Assembly: GCA_903934745.1 (NCBI GenBank)
Contig: CAIZOZ010000151.1
Span: 1 to 6,028 of the forward strand
Direction of reading: 5' to 3'
Length of the DNA stretch: 6,028 nucleotides
Source of the DNA: an uncultured cyanobacterium
GTDB lineage: Bacteria; Cyanobacteriota; Cyanobacteriia; PCC-6307; Cyanobiaceae
Shown here: positions 1 to 5,376 of the stretch, piece by piece
Layout of the letters: the number at the start of each line of letters is the position of its first letter
Position numbering within the stretch: position 1 is the first letter of the stretch
Notes under the pieces: generated by a model
Seen by the model: the letters and a program-made list of their open reading frames with translations, nothing else
Told to the model about the DNA's origin: nothing
Database searches by the model: none
Translations under genes and position numbers: made by a program

Positions 1-1145
1 CCACCATGCCCACGGAGATCCGCCGCCTCTCACACCGCTATCTCAAGGATCCGGCCGAAATCACCATCAAGACCAAGGGTGCTGATGGGCGTCGCATCCG
101 CCAGCGCTATCTGCTCGTCAACGCCCCGCAGAAACTCGAAGCCCTGGAACGGGTGCTGGAAGCCGAGCGCAGCGAAGGGGTGATCATCTTTGCCCGCACC
201 AAGGCTGTGACGCTCACGGTGGCCGAATCCCTCGAAGCCCACGGCTATGACGTGGCTGTGCTCAACGGCGATGTCCCCCAGGCTCAACGGGAACGCACGA
301 TTGAGCGGCTGCGGGATGGCCGGGTCGATGTGCTGGTGGCCACCGATGTCGCCGCCCGCGGCCTGGACGTGGAGCGGATCAATCTTGTCGTCAACTACGA
401 CATCCCCTTCGATGGCGAGGCCTACGTGCATCGCATCGGCCGTACGGGCCGGGCTGGCCGCTCCGGCGATGCCATCCTCTTCCTCACCCCCCGGGAACGC
501 CGCTTCCTTGGCGGCTTGGAGCGCACGGTCGGCCAACCGATCGAGCCGATGGAGGTGCCGGCCAACGCCACGATCAATCAGCATCGCCTCGATCGCCTGC
601 GGGAGCGCCTCACCAGCTGCCTGGCCGGCCAGGGGCGTAGCGCTGAGGAACTGGCCCTGTTGGCTGAAATCGTGCAGCGGGTCTGCCAGGAGCAGGGCTG
701 CAGCGGCGAGCAGCTGGCCGTCGCCGCCCTGGCGCTCAGCCTCGGCAGCAAAGCCTTGCTGCTGCAGGGAGAAGAGCGCTGGACGGCCCCCCGTCCCTCC
801 TCCCGGGATGGATCCCGCGATGGCGGCCACGATCGGGACCGAGGTGATCGCGACGGCGGCGGCGCCCGCCGTGTGCTTCCGGATCGCCAGGATGGCCCAC
901 CCGAAGCCCATATGGAGCGCTTCCGGATCGAAGTGGGCTGGCGTGATCGGGTCAAGCCCGGCAATATCGTGGGCGCCATTGCCAACGAAGCCGGTATCAC
1001 CGGCCGATCGATCGGACGCATCCGGATCTTTGATGCCCACAGCACTGTGGATCTGCCCAAAGGAATGCCGGAGGAGGTGTTCAGCGATCTCCAACGCCTG
1101 AAGGTGATGAACCGGGAACTCCAGATCTCGCGCTTAACCGTTTGA
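1..1145 (+). CDS. deaD: DEAD-box ATP-dependent RNA helicase, C-terminal part (5' end outside window)
   Basis: This is the 3' part of an ATP-dependent RNA helicase that unwinds or remodels RNA duplexes in the cytoplasm. The frame is open from base 3 and begins Thr-Met-Pro, which fits the end of helicase motif III (Ser-Ala-Thr), so the ATG at 6 is probably internal and the Q motif, Walker A and DEAD box lie upstream. The helicase C domain has motif IV (IIFARTK, about 183-206), motif V (ATDVAARG, 339-362) and motif VI (HRIGRTGRAGR, 429-461). A helical region follows, then a hydrophilic linker rich in Arg, Asp and Gly (about 780-900). The end (about 906-1142) resembles the DbpA-type RNA-binding domain, with GNIVGAIANEAGI and IGRIRIFD strings. 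That architecture is DeaD/CsdA-like; cyanobacterial relatives include the cold-induced Crh helicases. The stop is TGA at 1143, with no terminator before the next gene. Confidence 0.95.
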   Translation, partial: TMPTEIRRLSHRYLKDPAEITIKTKGADGRRIRQRYLLVNAPQKLEALERVLEAERSEGVIIFARTKAVTLTVAESLEAHGYDVAVLNGDVPQAQRERTIERLRDGRVDVLVATDVAARGLDVERINLVVNYDIPFDGEAYVHRIGRTGRAGRSGDAILFLTPRERRFLGGLERTVGQPIEPMEVPANATINQHRLDRLRERLTSCLAGQGRSAEELALLAEIVQRVCQEQGCSGEQLAVAALALSLGSKALLLQGEERWTAPRPSSRDGSRDGGHDRDRGDRDGGGARRVLPDRQDGPPEAHMERFRIEVGWRDRVKPGNIVGAIANEAGITGRSIGRIRIFDAHSTVDLPKGMPEEVFSDLQRLKVMNRELQISRLTV

Positions 1146-1168
1146 ATCCCCTGACCTTATTGCCGTTC

Positions 1169-1483
1169 ATGCCCCATCCCCTGCGCCCTCACCCGTCCCG
1201 CCAAGCGGCGATTCTCTCGGCCGTGCTGCTTTCCCTGGCCGCCCTGGAGCAGGTCCCGGACCTGGGACGAGCGGCGAAGGCGGAGTCGGGCATGGGGGCG
1301 ATCGTCAAGGCCTTCTGTCTGTCGGCCTTCGAAAGCGAAATGGTTCAGTCCGGCAAAACCGCCCCTGACGGCATGGCCAACTTCGCCTGTGGCTGCGTGG
1401 CCGATCGCATCGGCAACGGCAGCAGCCTCGAAACAGCCCGCAGCGACTGTCGCCAGGCCACGGCTCGGCGCTATCCGATTTAA
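1169..1483 (+). CDS. small predicted secreted four-cysteine protein, function unknown
   Basis: I do not recognise a named family. The 104-residue product has a short N-terminus with Arg and His, a hydrophobic stretch (about residues 13-26) and an Ala-Lys-Ala site at 36-38, which together suggest a Sec signal peptide cleaved after residue 38. The mature part of about 66 residues has four cysteines (50, 74, 76 and 94) in a C-x23-C-x-C-x17-C arrangement, compatible with disulfides in the periplasm or with metal binding. ATG 1169 is chosen because it gives a normal signal peptide. An in-frame TTG at 1142 overlaps the helicase stop and would add nine residues. No Shine-Dalgarno precedes either start. 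It lies 23 bases after the helicase and is probably co-transcribed with it, although a secreted protein has no obvious link to RNA unwinding. The gene call is fairly secure; the function is open. Confidence 0.75.
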   Translation: MPHPLRPHPSRQAAILSAVLLSLAALEQVPDLGRAAKAESGMGAIVKAFCLSAFESEMVQSGKTAPDGMANFACGCVADRIGNGSSLETARSDCRQATARRYPI

Positions 1484-1538
1484 GGGCCTTTGGCCTCGGA
1501 CGGCAGGCCGAGCCTCGCCTGGCCATCAGCTGGCCGGA
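1484..1538. terminator. convergent gap with two short inverted repeats, possible bidirectional terminator
   Basis: This gap separates two convergent genes. The arms GGC-C-TCGG (1492-1499) and CCGAGCC (1508-1514) form a 7-bp stem with one bulged C and an 8-base loop. GGCCA (1521-1525) and TGGCC (1531-1535) form a second, 5-bp stem. Neither is followed by a T tract on either strand, so a classic intrinsic terminator is not shown. The location is right for ending transcription from both sides, but the stems may simply reflect high GC. Confidence 0.3.
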
Positions 1539-1742
1539 TCAGGCACAGAGCTGGGTGATGTCCACAGACGAGGACATCACACTCAGGTGGGTGAGTGCTA
1601 ACCGTTCAACAGCGGCCACCAGGGAGGACTGGACCTCGAGGCCCTCACTGGCGACCATGGTTTGCAGCAGATCAAAAAGATCCTGGGGAGCGAGTTCTCC
1701 GTCCTCGCTCCAGGCGAGGCTCCAGGGCGCAGGGGCCATCAT
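1539..1742 (-). CDS. small acidic hypothetical protein (67 aa)
   Basis: I do not recognise a named family. The product is 67 residues and acidic. It begins Met-Met-Ala-Pro-Ala-Pro-Trp-Ser-Leu, continues with Trp-Ser-Glu-Asp-Gly-Glu-Leu, and contains a probable helical stretch, DLFDLLQTMV, followed by a second one around AAVERLALTHLSVM. It ends near a Cys-Ala. There is no signal peptide or membrane segment, so it is probably cytosolic. The amino-acid make-up is that of a folded small protein, unlike the Arg/Pro/Ser-rich products of the competing frames, which is the main reason to call it. The start is uncertain: tandem ATGs at 1742 and 1739 are preferred, while an in-frame GTG at 1784 would add 14 residues. 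No convincing ribosome-binding site is seen for any of them. It is convergent with the secreted-protein gene and divergent from rbp. Confidence 0.6.
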   Translation of the reverse strand: MMAPAPWSLAWSEDGELAPQDLFDLLQTMVASEGLEVQSSLVAAVERLALTHLSVMSSSVDITQLCA

Positions 1743-1865
1743 CACGGGGATCACAGGAATCAGGGTTTCCTGACAATGGCCCACTCTGGGCTACGGCGGG
1801 CCGTTCTTCCAGTTCGCTTCCACTCCGCTTCAAGGTTCTCCATGCAGCGGCCCTGCCCTGCCGGC

Positions 1866-1907
1866 CCCTGAACCGCCGCTGCCCCGTTGGCTGGCGGCGG
1901 TTCAGGG
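1866..1907 (+). terminator. strong 14-bp perfect hairpin, possible terminator or leader structure
   Basis: The left arm CCCTGAACCGCCGC (1866-1879) is exactly complementary to GCGGCGGTTCAGGG (1894-1907). Inside the 14-base loop, GCC (1881-1883) can also pair with GGC (1889-1891). On the plus strand a run of five T lies at 1922-1926, about 14 bases after the stem, which is too far for a standard intrinsic terminator. On the minus strand no T run follows. It may block read-through into rbp, mark the 3' end of a small RNA, or sit within a long rbp leader. The structure itself is certain; the role is inferred. Confidence 0.4.
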
Positions 1908-1940
1908 TCAAAGTTGTAAGCTTTTTGAGATTCCAAGGCG

Positions 1941-2094
1941 TTCAGGCTCCCTTCGGCATGCCCAGTTCGCTGTGACCCAACAGGGTTCGACACCCCTTCA
2001 GGCTTCGATCTCCGGCTTCACCGTTCCACTGGCTATGTCTGGGATAGCCCAGCATCGGACGAATCACCTCCGATCTTCTTCAGTTCCAGGCTTC
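1941..2094 (+). repeat. recurring TTCAGGCT word upstream of rbp
   Basis: TTCAGGCT occurs at 1941-1948, TTCAGGCTTC at 1997-2006, and a variant with one extra C (TTCCAGGCTTC) at 2084-2094. A further TTCAGG lies at 1901-1906 inside the hairpin arm. CTTCAGTT is also directly repeated at 2078-2085 and 2091-2098, just before the start codon. Repetition of this kind could mark binding sites for a regulator or for an RNA-binding protein such as Rbp. The word also occurs elsewhere in the window (for example TTCAGGC at 2520), so chance is possible. Confidence 0.3.
2029..2074 (+). promoter_or_regulatory. structured rbp leader with alternative hairpins and an anti-Shine-Dalgarno-like loop
   Basis: GGCTAT (2031-2036) pairs with ATAGCC (2044-2049), and CT (2029-2030) can extend the stem to AG (2051-2052) across a bulged C. 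The same 3' bases can instead form CTGGG (2039-2043) with CCCAG (2048-2052), so the two folds exclude each other. Directly downstream, ATCGGA (2054-2059) pairs with TCCGAT (2069-2074). That loop and its 3' arm hold GAATCACCTCC (2061-2071), which differs by one base from the GGATCACCTCC tail of bacterial 16S rRNA. The gene start 25 bases later has no Shine-Dalgarno sequence. Temperature- or protein-dependent control of rbp translation is a reasonable guess, not a demonstrated role. Confidence 0.35.
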
Positions 2095-2099
2095 AGTTG

Positions 2100-2507
2100 A
2101 TGACTATTTACGTCGGCAACCTCTCGTTCCAGGCCGAGCGCGAGGACCTTGTTGATTTATTTGGGCAGTACGGCGAAGTGCGCCAGTGCAGCCTGCCGCT
2201 CGACCGCGAATCCGGCCGTAAACGCGGCTTCGCCTTCATCGAGCTCGCCGACGACGCCGCGGAGCAGAAGGCGATCGATGACCTCCAAGATGTGGAGTGG
2301 ATGGGCCGGATGATCCGCGTCAACAAAGCCATGCCCCGGGAAGGCGGCGGTGGTGGTGGTGGCGGTGGTCGCTCGGGCGGTGGCGGTTACGGCGGTGCCG
2401 GTGCTCGCTCAGGGAATGGTGGTGGTGGCCGTTCCGGTGGCGGCGGCAGTGGTGGTGGCGATCGTGAGGGTGGTGGCTACGGCGGTGGTGGCGGCAATCG
2501 CTGGTGA
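2100..2507 (+). CDS. rbp: cyanobacterial RNA-binding protein, RRM plus glycine-rich tail
   Basis: This 135-residue protein binds single-stranded RNA in the cytoplasm through one RNA-recognition motif (residues 2-80). RNP2 is IYVGNL (3-8) and RNP1 is RGFAFIEL (42-49), with the aromatic residues needed for base stacking at Tyr4, Phe44 and Phe46. Residues 82-135 are a low-complexity tail with 36 Gly in 54 positions, broken by Arg-Ser, Tyr and Asp-Arg-Glu, and ending Asn-Arg-Trp. An RRM with such a tail is typical of the cyanobacterial Rbp family, many members of which are cold-induced and influence mRNA stability or location. ATG 2100 is chosen because it gives the usual Met-x-Ile-Tyr-Val-Gly-Asn start; the TTG one codon upstream is unlikely. 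No ribosome-binding site is visible. The GGT/GGC repeats in the tail could be prone to length change. Which paralogue it is cannot be told from one window. Confidence 0.95.
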   Translation: MTIYVGNLSFQAEREDLVDLFGQYGEVRQCSLPLDRESGRKRGFAFIELADDAAEQKAIDDLQDVEWMGRMIRVNKAMPREGGGGGGGGGRSGGGGYGGAGARSGNGGGGRSGGGGSGGGDREGGGYGGGGGNRW

Positions 2508-2535
2508 TCTGTTGACAGTTTCAGGCCATAGCAGC

Positions 2536-4338
2536 GTGAACCTCCCTGGTGGCGGCAGCAACGGTGGGCTGGGCCGACTGCTGAGTCGGCTCCAGCCCCA
2601 TCGCCGCACAATCCGACAGGCGATCTTCTGCTCGGTTGTCAACAAGCTGCTCGATCTGGCCCCACCGGTTCTGATCGGTCTGGCCGTGGATGTGATCGCC
2701 CGTCAGCAGACCTCCTGGCTCTCCCAGCTGGGCTACACCACGGTGCCCAGCCAGCTGACCCTGCTGGCGATCGTCTCGTTCCTGGTCTGGAGCGCCGAAT
2801 CCCTGTTCGAATATCTCTACGGCCTGCTCTGGCGCAACCTGGCCCAGACGGTGCAGCACGAACTGCGGATTGAGGCCTACGACCATCTTCAGAACCTGGA
2901 GATGGCCTTCTTTGAAGGCAGCAGTTCCGGCCAACTGATGACTGTCCTCAATGACGACATCAACCAGCTGGAACGGTTTCTTGACCACGGTGCCAATGAA
3001 ATCCTGCAGTTGATCACCACGGTGGTGGCCGTGGGCGGCATGATGCTCGCCCTCTCACCCACCATTGCCGGGGTTTCGTTTCTGCCGATTCCGGTGATTC
3101 TCTGGGGCTCCCTGCGCTTCCAGCGCAGCCTGGCGCCCCGCTACGCCGATGTGCGCGAACGGGCCGGCGATATCGCCAGCCGACTCAGCAACAACCTCGG
3201 CGGCATGCTGACGATCAAGAGCTATGCCGCCGAAGACTGGGAGGTGCGGCGACTGACAGACCAGAGCGAGCGCTATCGGCTCAGCAATGGCCGCGCCATC
3301 CGGCGCTCGGCTGCCTTCATCCCGCTGATTCGCTTCGCCATCCTCTTCGCCTTCCTGGCGATTCTGGTGATCGGTGGGCTGCAGGCCTGGCAGGGCAGCC
3401 TGGCCATCGGCACCTACAGCTTTCTGGTGTTCATCACTCAACGGCTGCTCTGGCCGCTCACCACCCTGGGTCGAACCCTCGATGACTACCAGCGCGCGAT
3501 GGCCTCAGCCCGGCGGGTGCTCGATCTGCTCGACACGCCGATTGCCATCCCCTCCGGTGATCGCCCCCTGCCCCTGGCCGAGGTGCGGGGCGAGCTGCGC
3601 TTCGAGGCTGTGGGCTTCGCCTACGCCGGCCGCAGCCCCCTGCTGAGCCACTTCAACCTGGAGGTGCCGTCCGGGCACACGATCGGCATTGTTGGAGCCA
3701 CCGGCTCAGGTAAAAGCACGATCGTTAAGTTGCTGCTGCGCCTCTATGAAATCCAGAGCGGCCGGATCCTGCTTGATGGCCTGCCGATCAGCAGCTTGCG
3801 CCTGCACGATTTACGCCGCTGCATCGGCCTGGTGAGTCAGGAGGTGTTCCTGTTTCACGGCTCAGTGGCCGAAAACATCGCCTACGGCAGCTTTGAAGCC
3901 CCGCGCCTGGCGATCGAACGGGCAGCCCAACAGGCGGAAGCCACCGCCTTCATCCAGGCCCTGCCGAACGGCTTCGACACGGTGGTGGGCGAACGGGGCC
4001 AGCGGCTCTCGGGCGGTCAACGGCAACGGATCGCCCTGGCCCGCGCCATCCTTAAAAATCCACCGGTGCTGATCCTCGATGAGGCCACCGCCGCCGTGGA
4101 CAACGAAACCGAGGCCGCGATCCAGCGCTCCCTCGACCAGATCACCGCCGGCCGCACCACGCTGGTGATCGCCCACCGGCTCAGCACCGTGCGCCATGCC
4201 AACCGCATCATCGTCATGGAGCAGGGCAGGATTGTCGAAAGTGGTAGCCATGACGAGCTGCTGCCGCGGGGTGGGGCCTATGCCGAGCTCTGGCGGGTGC
4301 AGGCCGGGCTGCGGCCAGGCGAACCACTGCGCCTCTGA
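2536..4338 (+). CDS. ABC exporter half-transporter (fused permease and ATPase), substrate unknown
   Basis: This inner-membrane ABC exporter of about 600 residues joins a six-helix transmembrane domain to a nucleotide-binding domain and should act as a dimer. Hydrophobic spans lie near residues 29-54, 74-98, 156-175, 178-196, 261-285 and 290-312. The ATPase domain is complete: Walker A GATGSGKST (387-395, Lys393), Q-loop Gln435, signature LSGGQ (491-495), Walker B ending Asp515 with catalytic Glu516, and switch His547. The length and fold match MsbA/multidrug-type exporters, and the sequence does not tell lipid, drug, peptide or glycan substrates apart. The start is a judgement: GTG 2536 gives a normal N-terminus, TTG 2512 would add eight residues, and the frame further upstream only reads the rbp glycine tail out of phase. 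With 28 bases after rbp and no terminator, co-transcription is likely. Confidence 0.93.
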   Translation: MNLPGGGSNGGLGRLLSRLQPHRRTIRQAIFCSVVNKLLDLAPPVLIGLAVDVIARQQTSWLSQLGYTTVPSQLTLLAIVSFLVWSAESLFEYLYGLLWRNLAQTVQHELRIEAYDHLQNLEMAFFEGSSSGQLMTVLNDDINQLERFLDHGANEILQLITTVVAVGGMMLALSPTIAGVSFLPIPVILWGSLRFQRSLAPRYADVRERAGDIASRLSNNLGGMLTIKSYAAEDWEVRRLTDQSERYRLSNGRAIRRSAAFIPLIRFAILFAFLAILVIGGLQAWQGSLAIGTYSFLVFITQRLLWPLTTLGRTLDDYQRAMASARRVLDLLDTPIAIPSGDRPLPLAEVRGELRFEAVGFAYAGRSPLLSHFNLEVPSGHTIGIVGATGSGKSTIVKLLLRLYEIQSGRILLDGLPISSLRLHDLRRCIGLVSQEVFLFHGSVAENIAYGSFEAPRLAIERAAQQAEATAFIQALPNGFDTVVGERGQRLSGGQRQRIALARAILKNPPVLILDEATAAVDNETEAAIQRSLDQITAGRTTLVIAHRLSTVRHANRIIVMEQGRIVESGSHDELLPRGGAYAELWRVQAGLRPGEPLRL

Positions 4339-4348
4339 AGATCGTCTC

Positions 4349-4396
4349 ATGCTGAACCACCTGGTTCTCACCCTTGCCCTAGCGTCTGAGCAATGA
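4349..4396 (+). CDS. possible 15-codon leader ORF overlapping the LCP start
   Basis: An ATG at 4349 opens a 15-codon frame encoding MLNHLVLTLALASEQ, whose TGA (4394-4396) overlaps the LCP start codon as ATGA (4393-4396). A weak GAAG lies eight bases before its ATG. The LCP start itself lacks a Shine-Dalgarno, so reading this ORF could deliver ribosomes to it by termination-reinitiation. A product this short and hydrophobic would matter mainly through its translation. ORFs of this length occur often by chance, so this is only a candidate. Confidence 0.25.
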   Translation: MLNHLVLTLALASEQ

Positions 4397-5376
4397 CTAG
4401 TCCTGCGGTTCGACCTCAGGTGCGTCGCCCCTCCCGGCGCCCTCACCGATTCTCTCTGCTGCTCGCCGTGGCGATCGGCCTGGGCGGAGGCCTGGTGCTC
4501 GCCAGACCTCTGGCCGACCTGATCACCAGCCAGAAACCAGGGCAAGGCACCAGCGCCTTCAGTAATCCGTTCTCCTCCTGGAGTGTGGGGATCAGCAACC
4601 AGAATCTGCTCCTGCTCGGCACCGACGTCGGCGGCGGCAACACCGATGTGATCGCCGTGCTGCAGGTTGAAGACGGGGTGACCCACATCACCCAGATTCC
4701 ACGCGATACCTATGTGGAAGCGGAACGCTACGGACCGCTCAAAATCAATGCTCTCTACAGCCTGGGCGGGGCTGATGCGATCAAACAAGAGGTCGCCCAC
4801 CATCTGAATCGCTCGATTCAGCATCACCTGGTGGTCAATCTCTCCGCCATTCGCAAGATGGCCGACCAACTGGGAGGCATCGAGGTGGATGTACCCAAGC
4901 GCATGTATTACACCGATCGCAGTCAGGGTCTCTTCATCGACCTCCAGCCCGGTCCCCAGACGTTGCAAGGTCGCGAGCTGGAGGGTTTCCTGCGCTTTCG
5001 TCATGATGAAACCGGCGATCTGGGCCGGATGGAGCGCCAACAGCTGGCGCTTAAGGCCCTGTTCCGCAAGCTCACCCAACCCCAGAACATCGTGCGCTTG
5101 CCGGCTCTGTTAATGGCAGGTGGCAAGGATCTGCGCACCGATCTCGGGCCGATGGAGCTGGGGGGCCTGATCACCAGCATGGCCAACACCACCCTGGAGA
5201 CCCAGCGGCTTGACGGCCGTCCCTTCGACCGCAACGGCATCAGCTACTGGGATGCCGACTGGGCCAGTGCCGATCAACCCCGTGGCCAGGAAACCCGTGC
5301 CGAAGACGCGTCCCGGCAATCCGCCGCCGGCGACCACAAGGACAGCGCTCGCCGCCCTTATCGCTTTTTGTTCTGA
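4393..5376 (+). CDS. LytR-CpsA-Psr (LCP) family protein
   Basis: This 327-residue protein belongs to the LCP family, whose members move glycopolymers from undecaprenyl-pyrophosphate carriers onto peptidoglycan or related acceptors outside the cytoplasmic membrane. It has a basic N-terminus (residues 9-19), one membrane anchor (about 20-42) and an extracytoplasmic LCP domain from about 70 to 260. Visible family marks are LLLLGTD (72-78), QIPRDT with Arg104-Asp105, KINALYSLGG, LGGIEVDVP, and RFRHDETGDLGRMERQQ, which contains Arg201, Arg203, Asp209, Arg212 and Arg215. The usual Arg-Ser-Asp after the first motif reads Asn-Thr-Asp (83-85). A polar tail of about 50 residues ends Arg-Phe-Leu-Phe. 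It begins 54 bases after the ABC exporter, probably in the same transcript, and converges with the MgtC-like gene. The acceptor and polymer in this organism are unknown. Confidence 0.9.
   Translation: MTSPAVRPQVRRPSRRPHRFSLLLAVAIGLGGGLVLARPLADLITSQKPGQGTSAFSNPFSSWSVGISNQNLLLLGTDVGGGNTDVIAVLQVEDGVTHITQIPRDTYVEAERYGPLKINALYSLGGADAIKQEVAHHLNRSIQHHLVVNLSAIRKMADQLGGIEVDVPKRMYYTDRSQGLFIDLQPGPQTLQGRELEGFLRFRHDETGDLGRMERQQLALKALFRKLTQPQNIVRLPALLMAGGKDLRTDLGPMELGGLITSMANTTLETQRLDGRPFDRNGISYWDADWASADQPRGQETRAEDASRQSAAGDHKDSARRPYRFLF

Larger units (their letters stand above)
1743..2099 (+). promoter_or_regulatory. 357-base gene-free region upstream of rbp
   Basis: No credible protein gene is seen here; the open frames that cross it give low-complexity Arg/Pro/Ser products. 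It must contain the promoter for the minus-strand gene ending at 1539 (unless the longer GTG 1784 start is used) and very likely that for rbp. I found no convincing -35/-10 pair. The stretch 1908-1935 is the least GC-rich part (GTTGTAAGCTTTTTGAGATT) and is the most plausible place for rbp transcription to start. It also holds the hairpin at 1866-1907, three TTCAGGCT-like words and leader hairpins at 2029-2074, each listed separately. A leader of more than 100 bases would be consistent with post-transcriptional control, which is known for the 5' untranslated region of Anabaena rbpA1. Confidence 0.5.

Noticed and set aside
30..1094. Long minus-strand open frame opposite the helicase
   Set aside because: It lies wholly opposite a gene with clear helicase motifs, and its product shows no domain. 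Stops are rare in this antisense frame because of the high GC content.
1908..1935. Sigma-70-type promoter for rbp
   Set aside because: The stretch is relatively AT-rich, but I could not place -35 and -10 boxes at a normal spacing, so no precise promoter is claimed.
1595..1975. Plus-strand 126-codon frame in the region before rbp
   Set aside because: The product is Arg/Pro/Ser-rich with no pattern, runs antisense to a better candidate gene and crosses the strong hairpin at 1866-1907.
2350..2535. N-terminal extension of the ABC exporter into rbp
   Set aside because: The Val/Ala-rich product is the glycine tract of rbp read one base out of phase, and the exporter family does not carry such an extension.
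3862..5079. 405-codon minus-strand open frame across the ABC and LCP genes
   Set aside because: Both sense genes carry complete family motifs and share one phase, so the same codon-aligned antisense frame stays open across the junction. The product has no recognisable motif.
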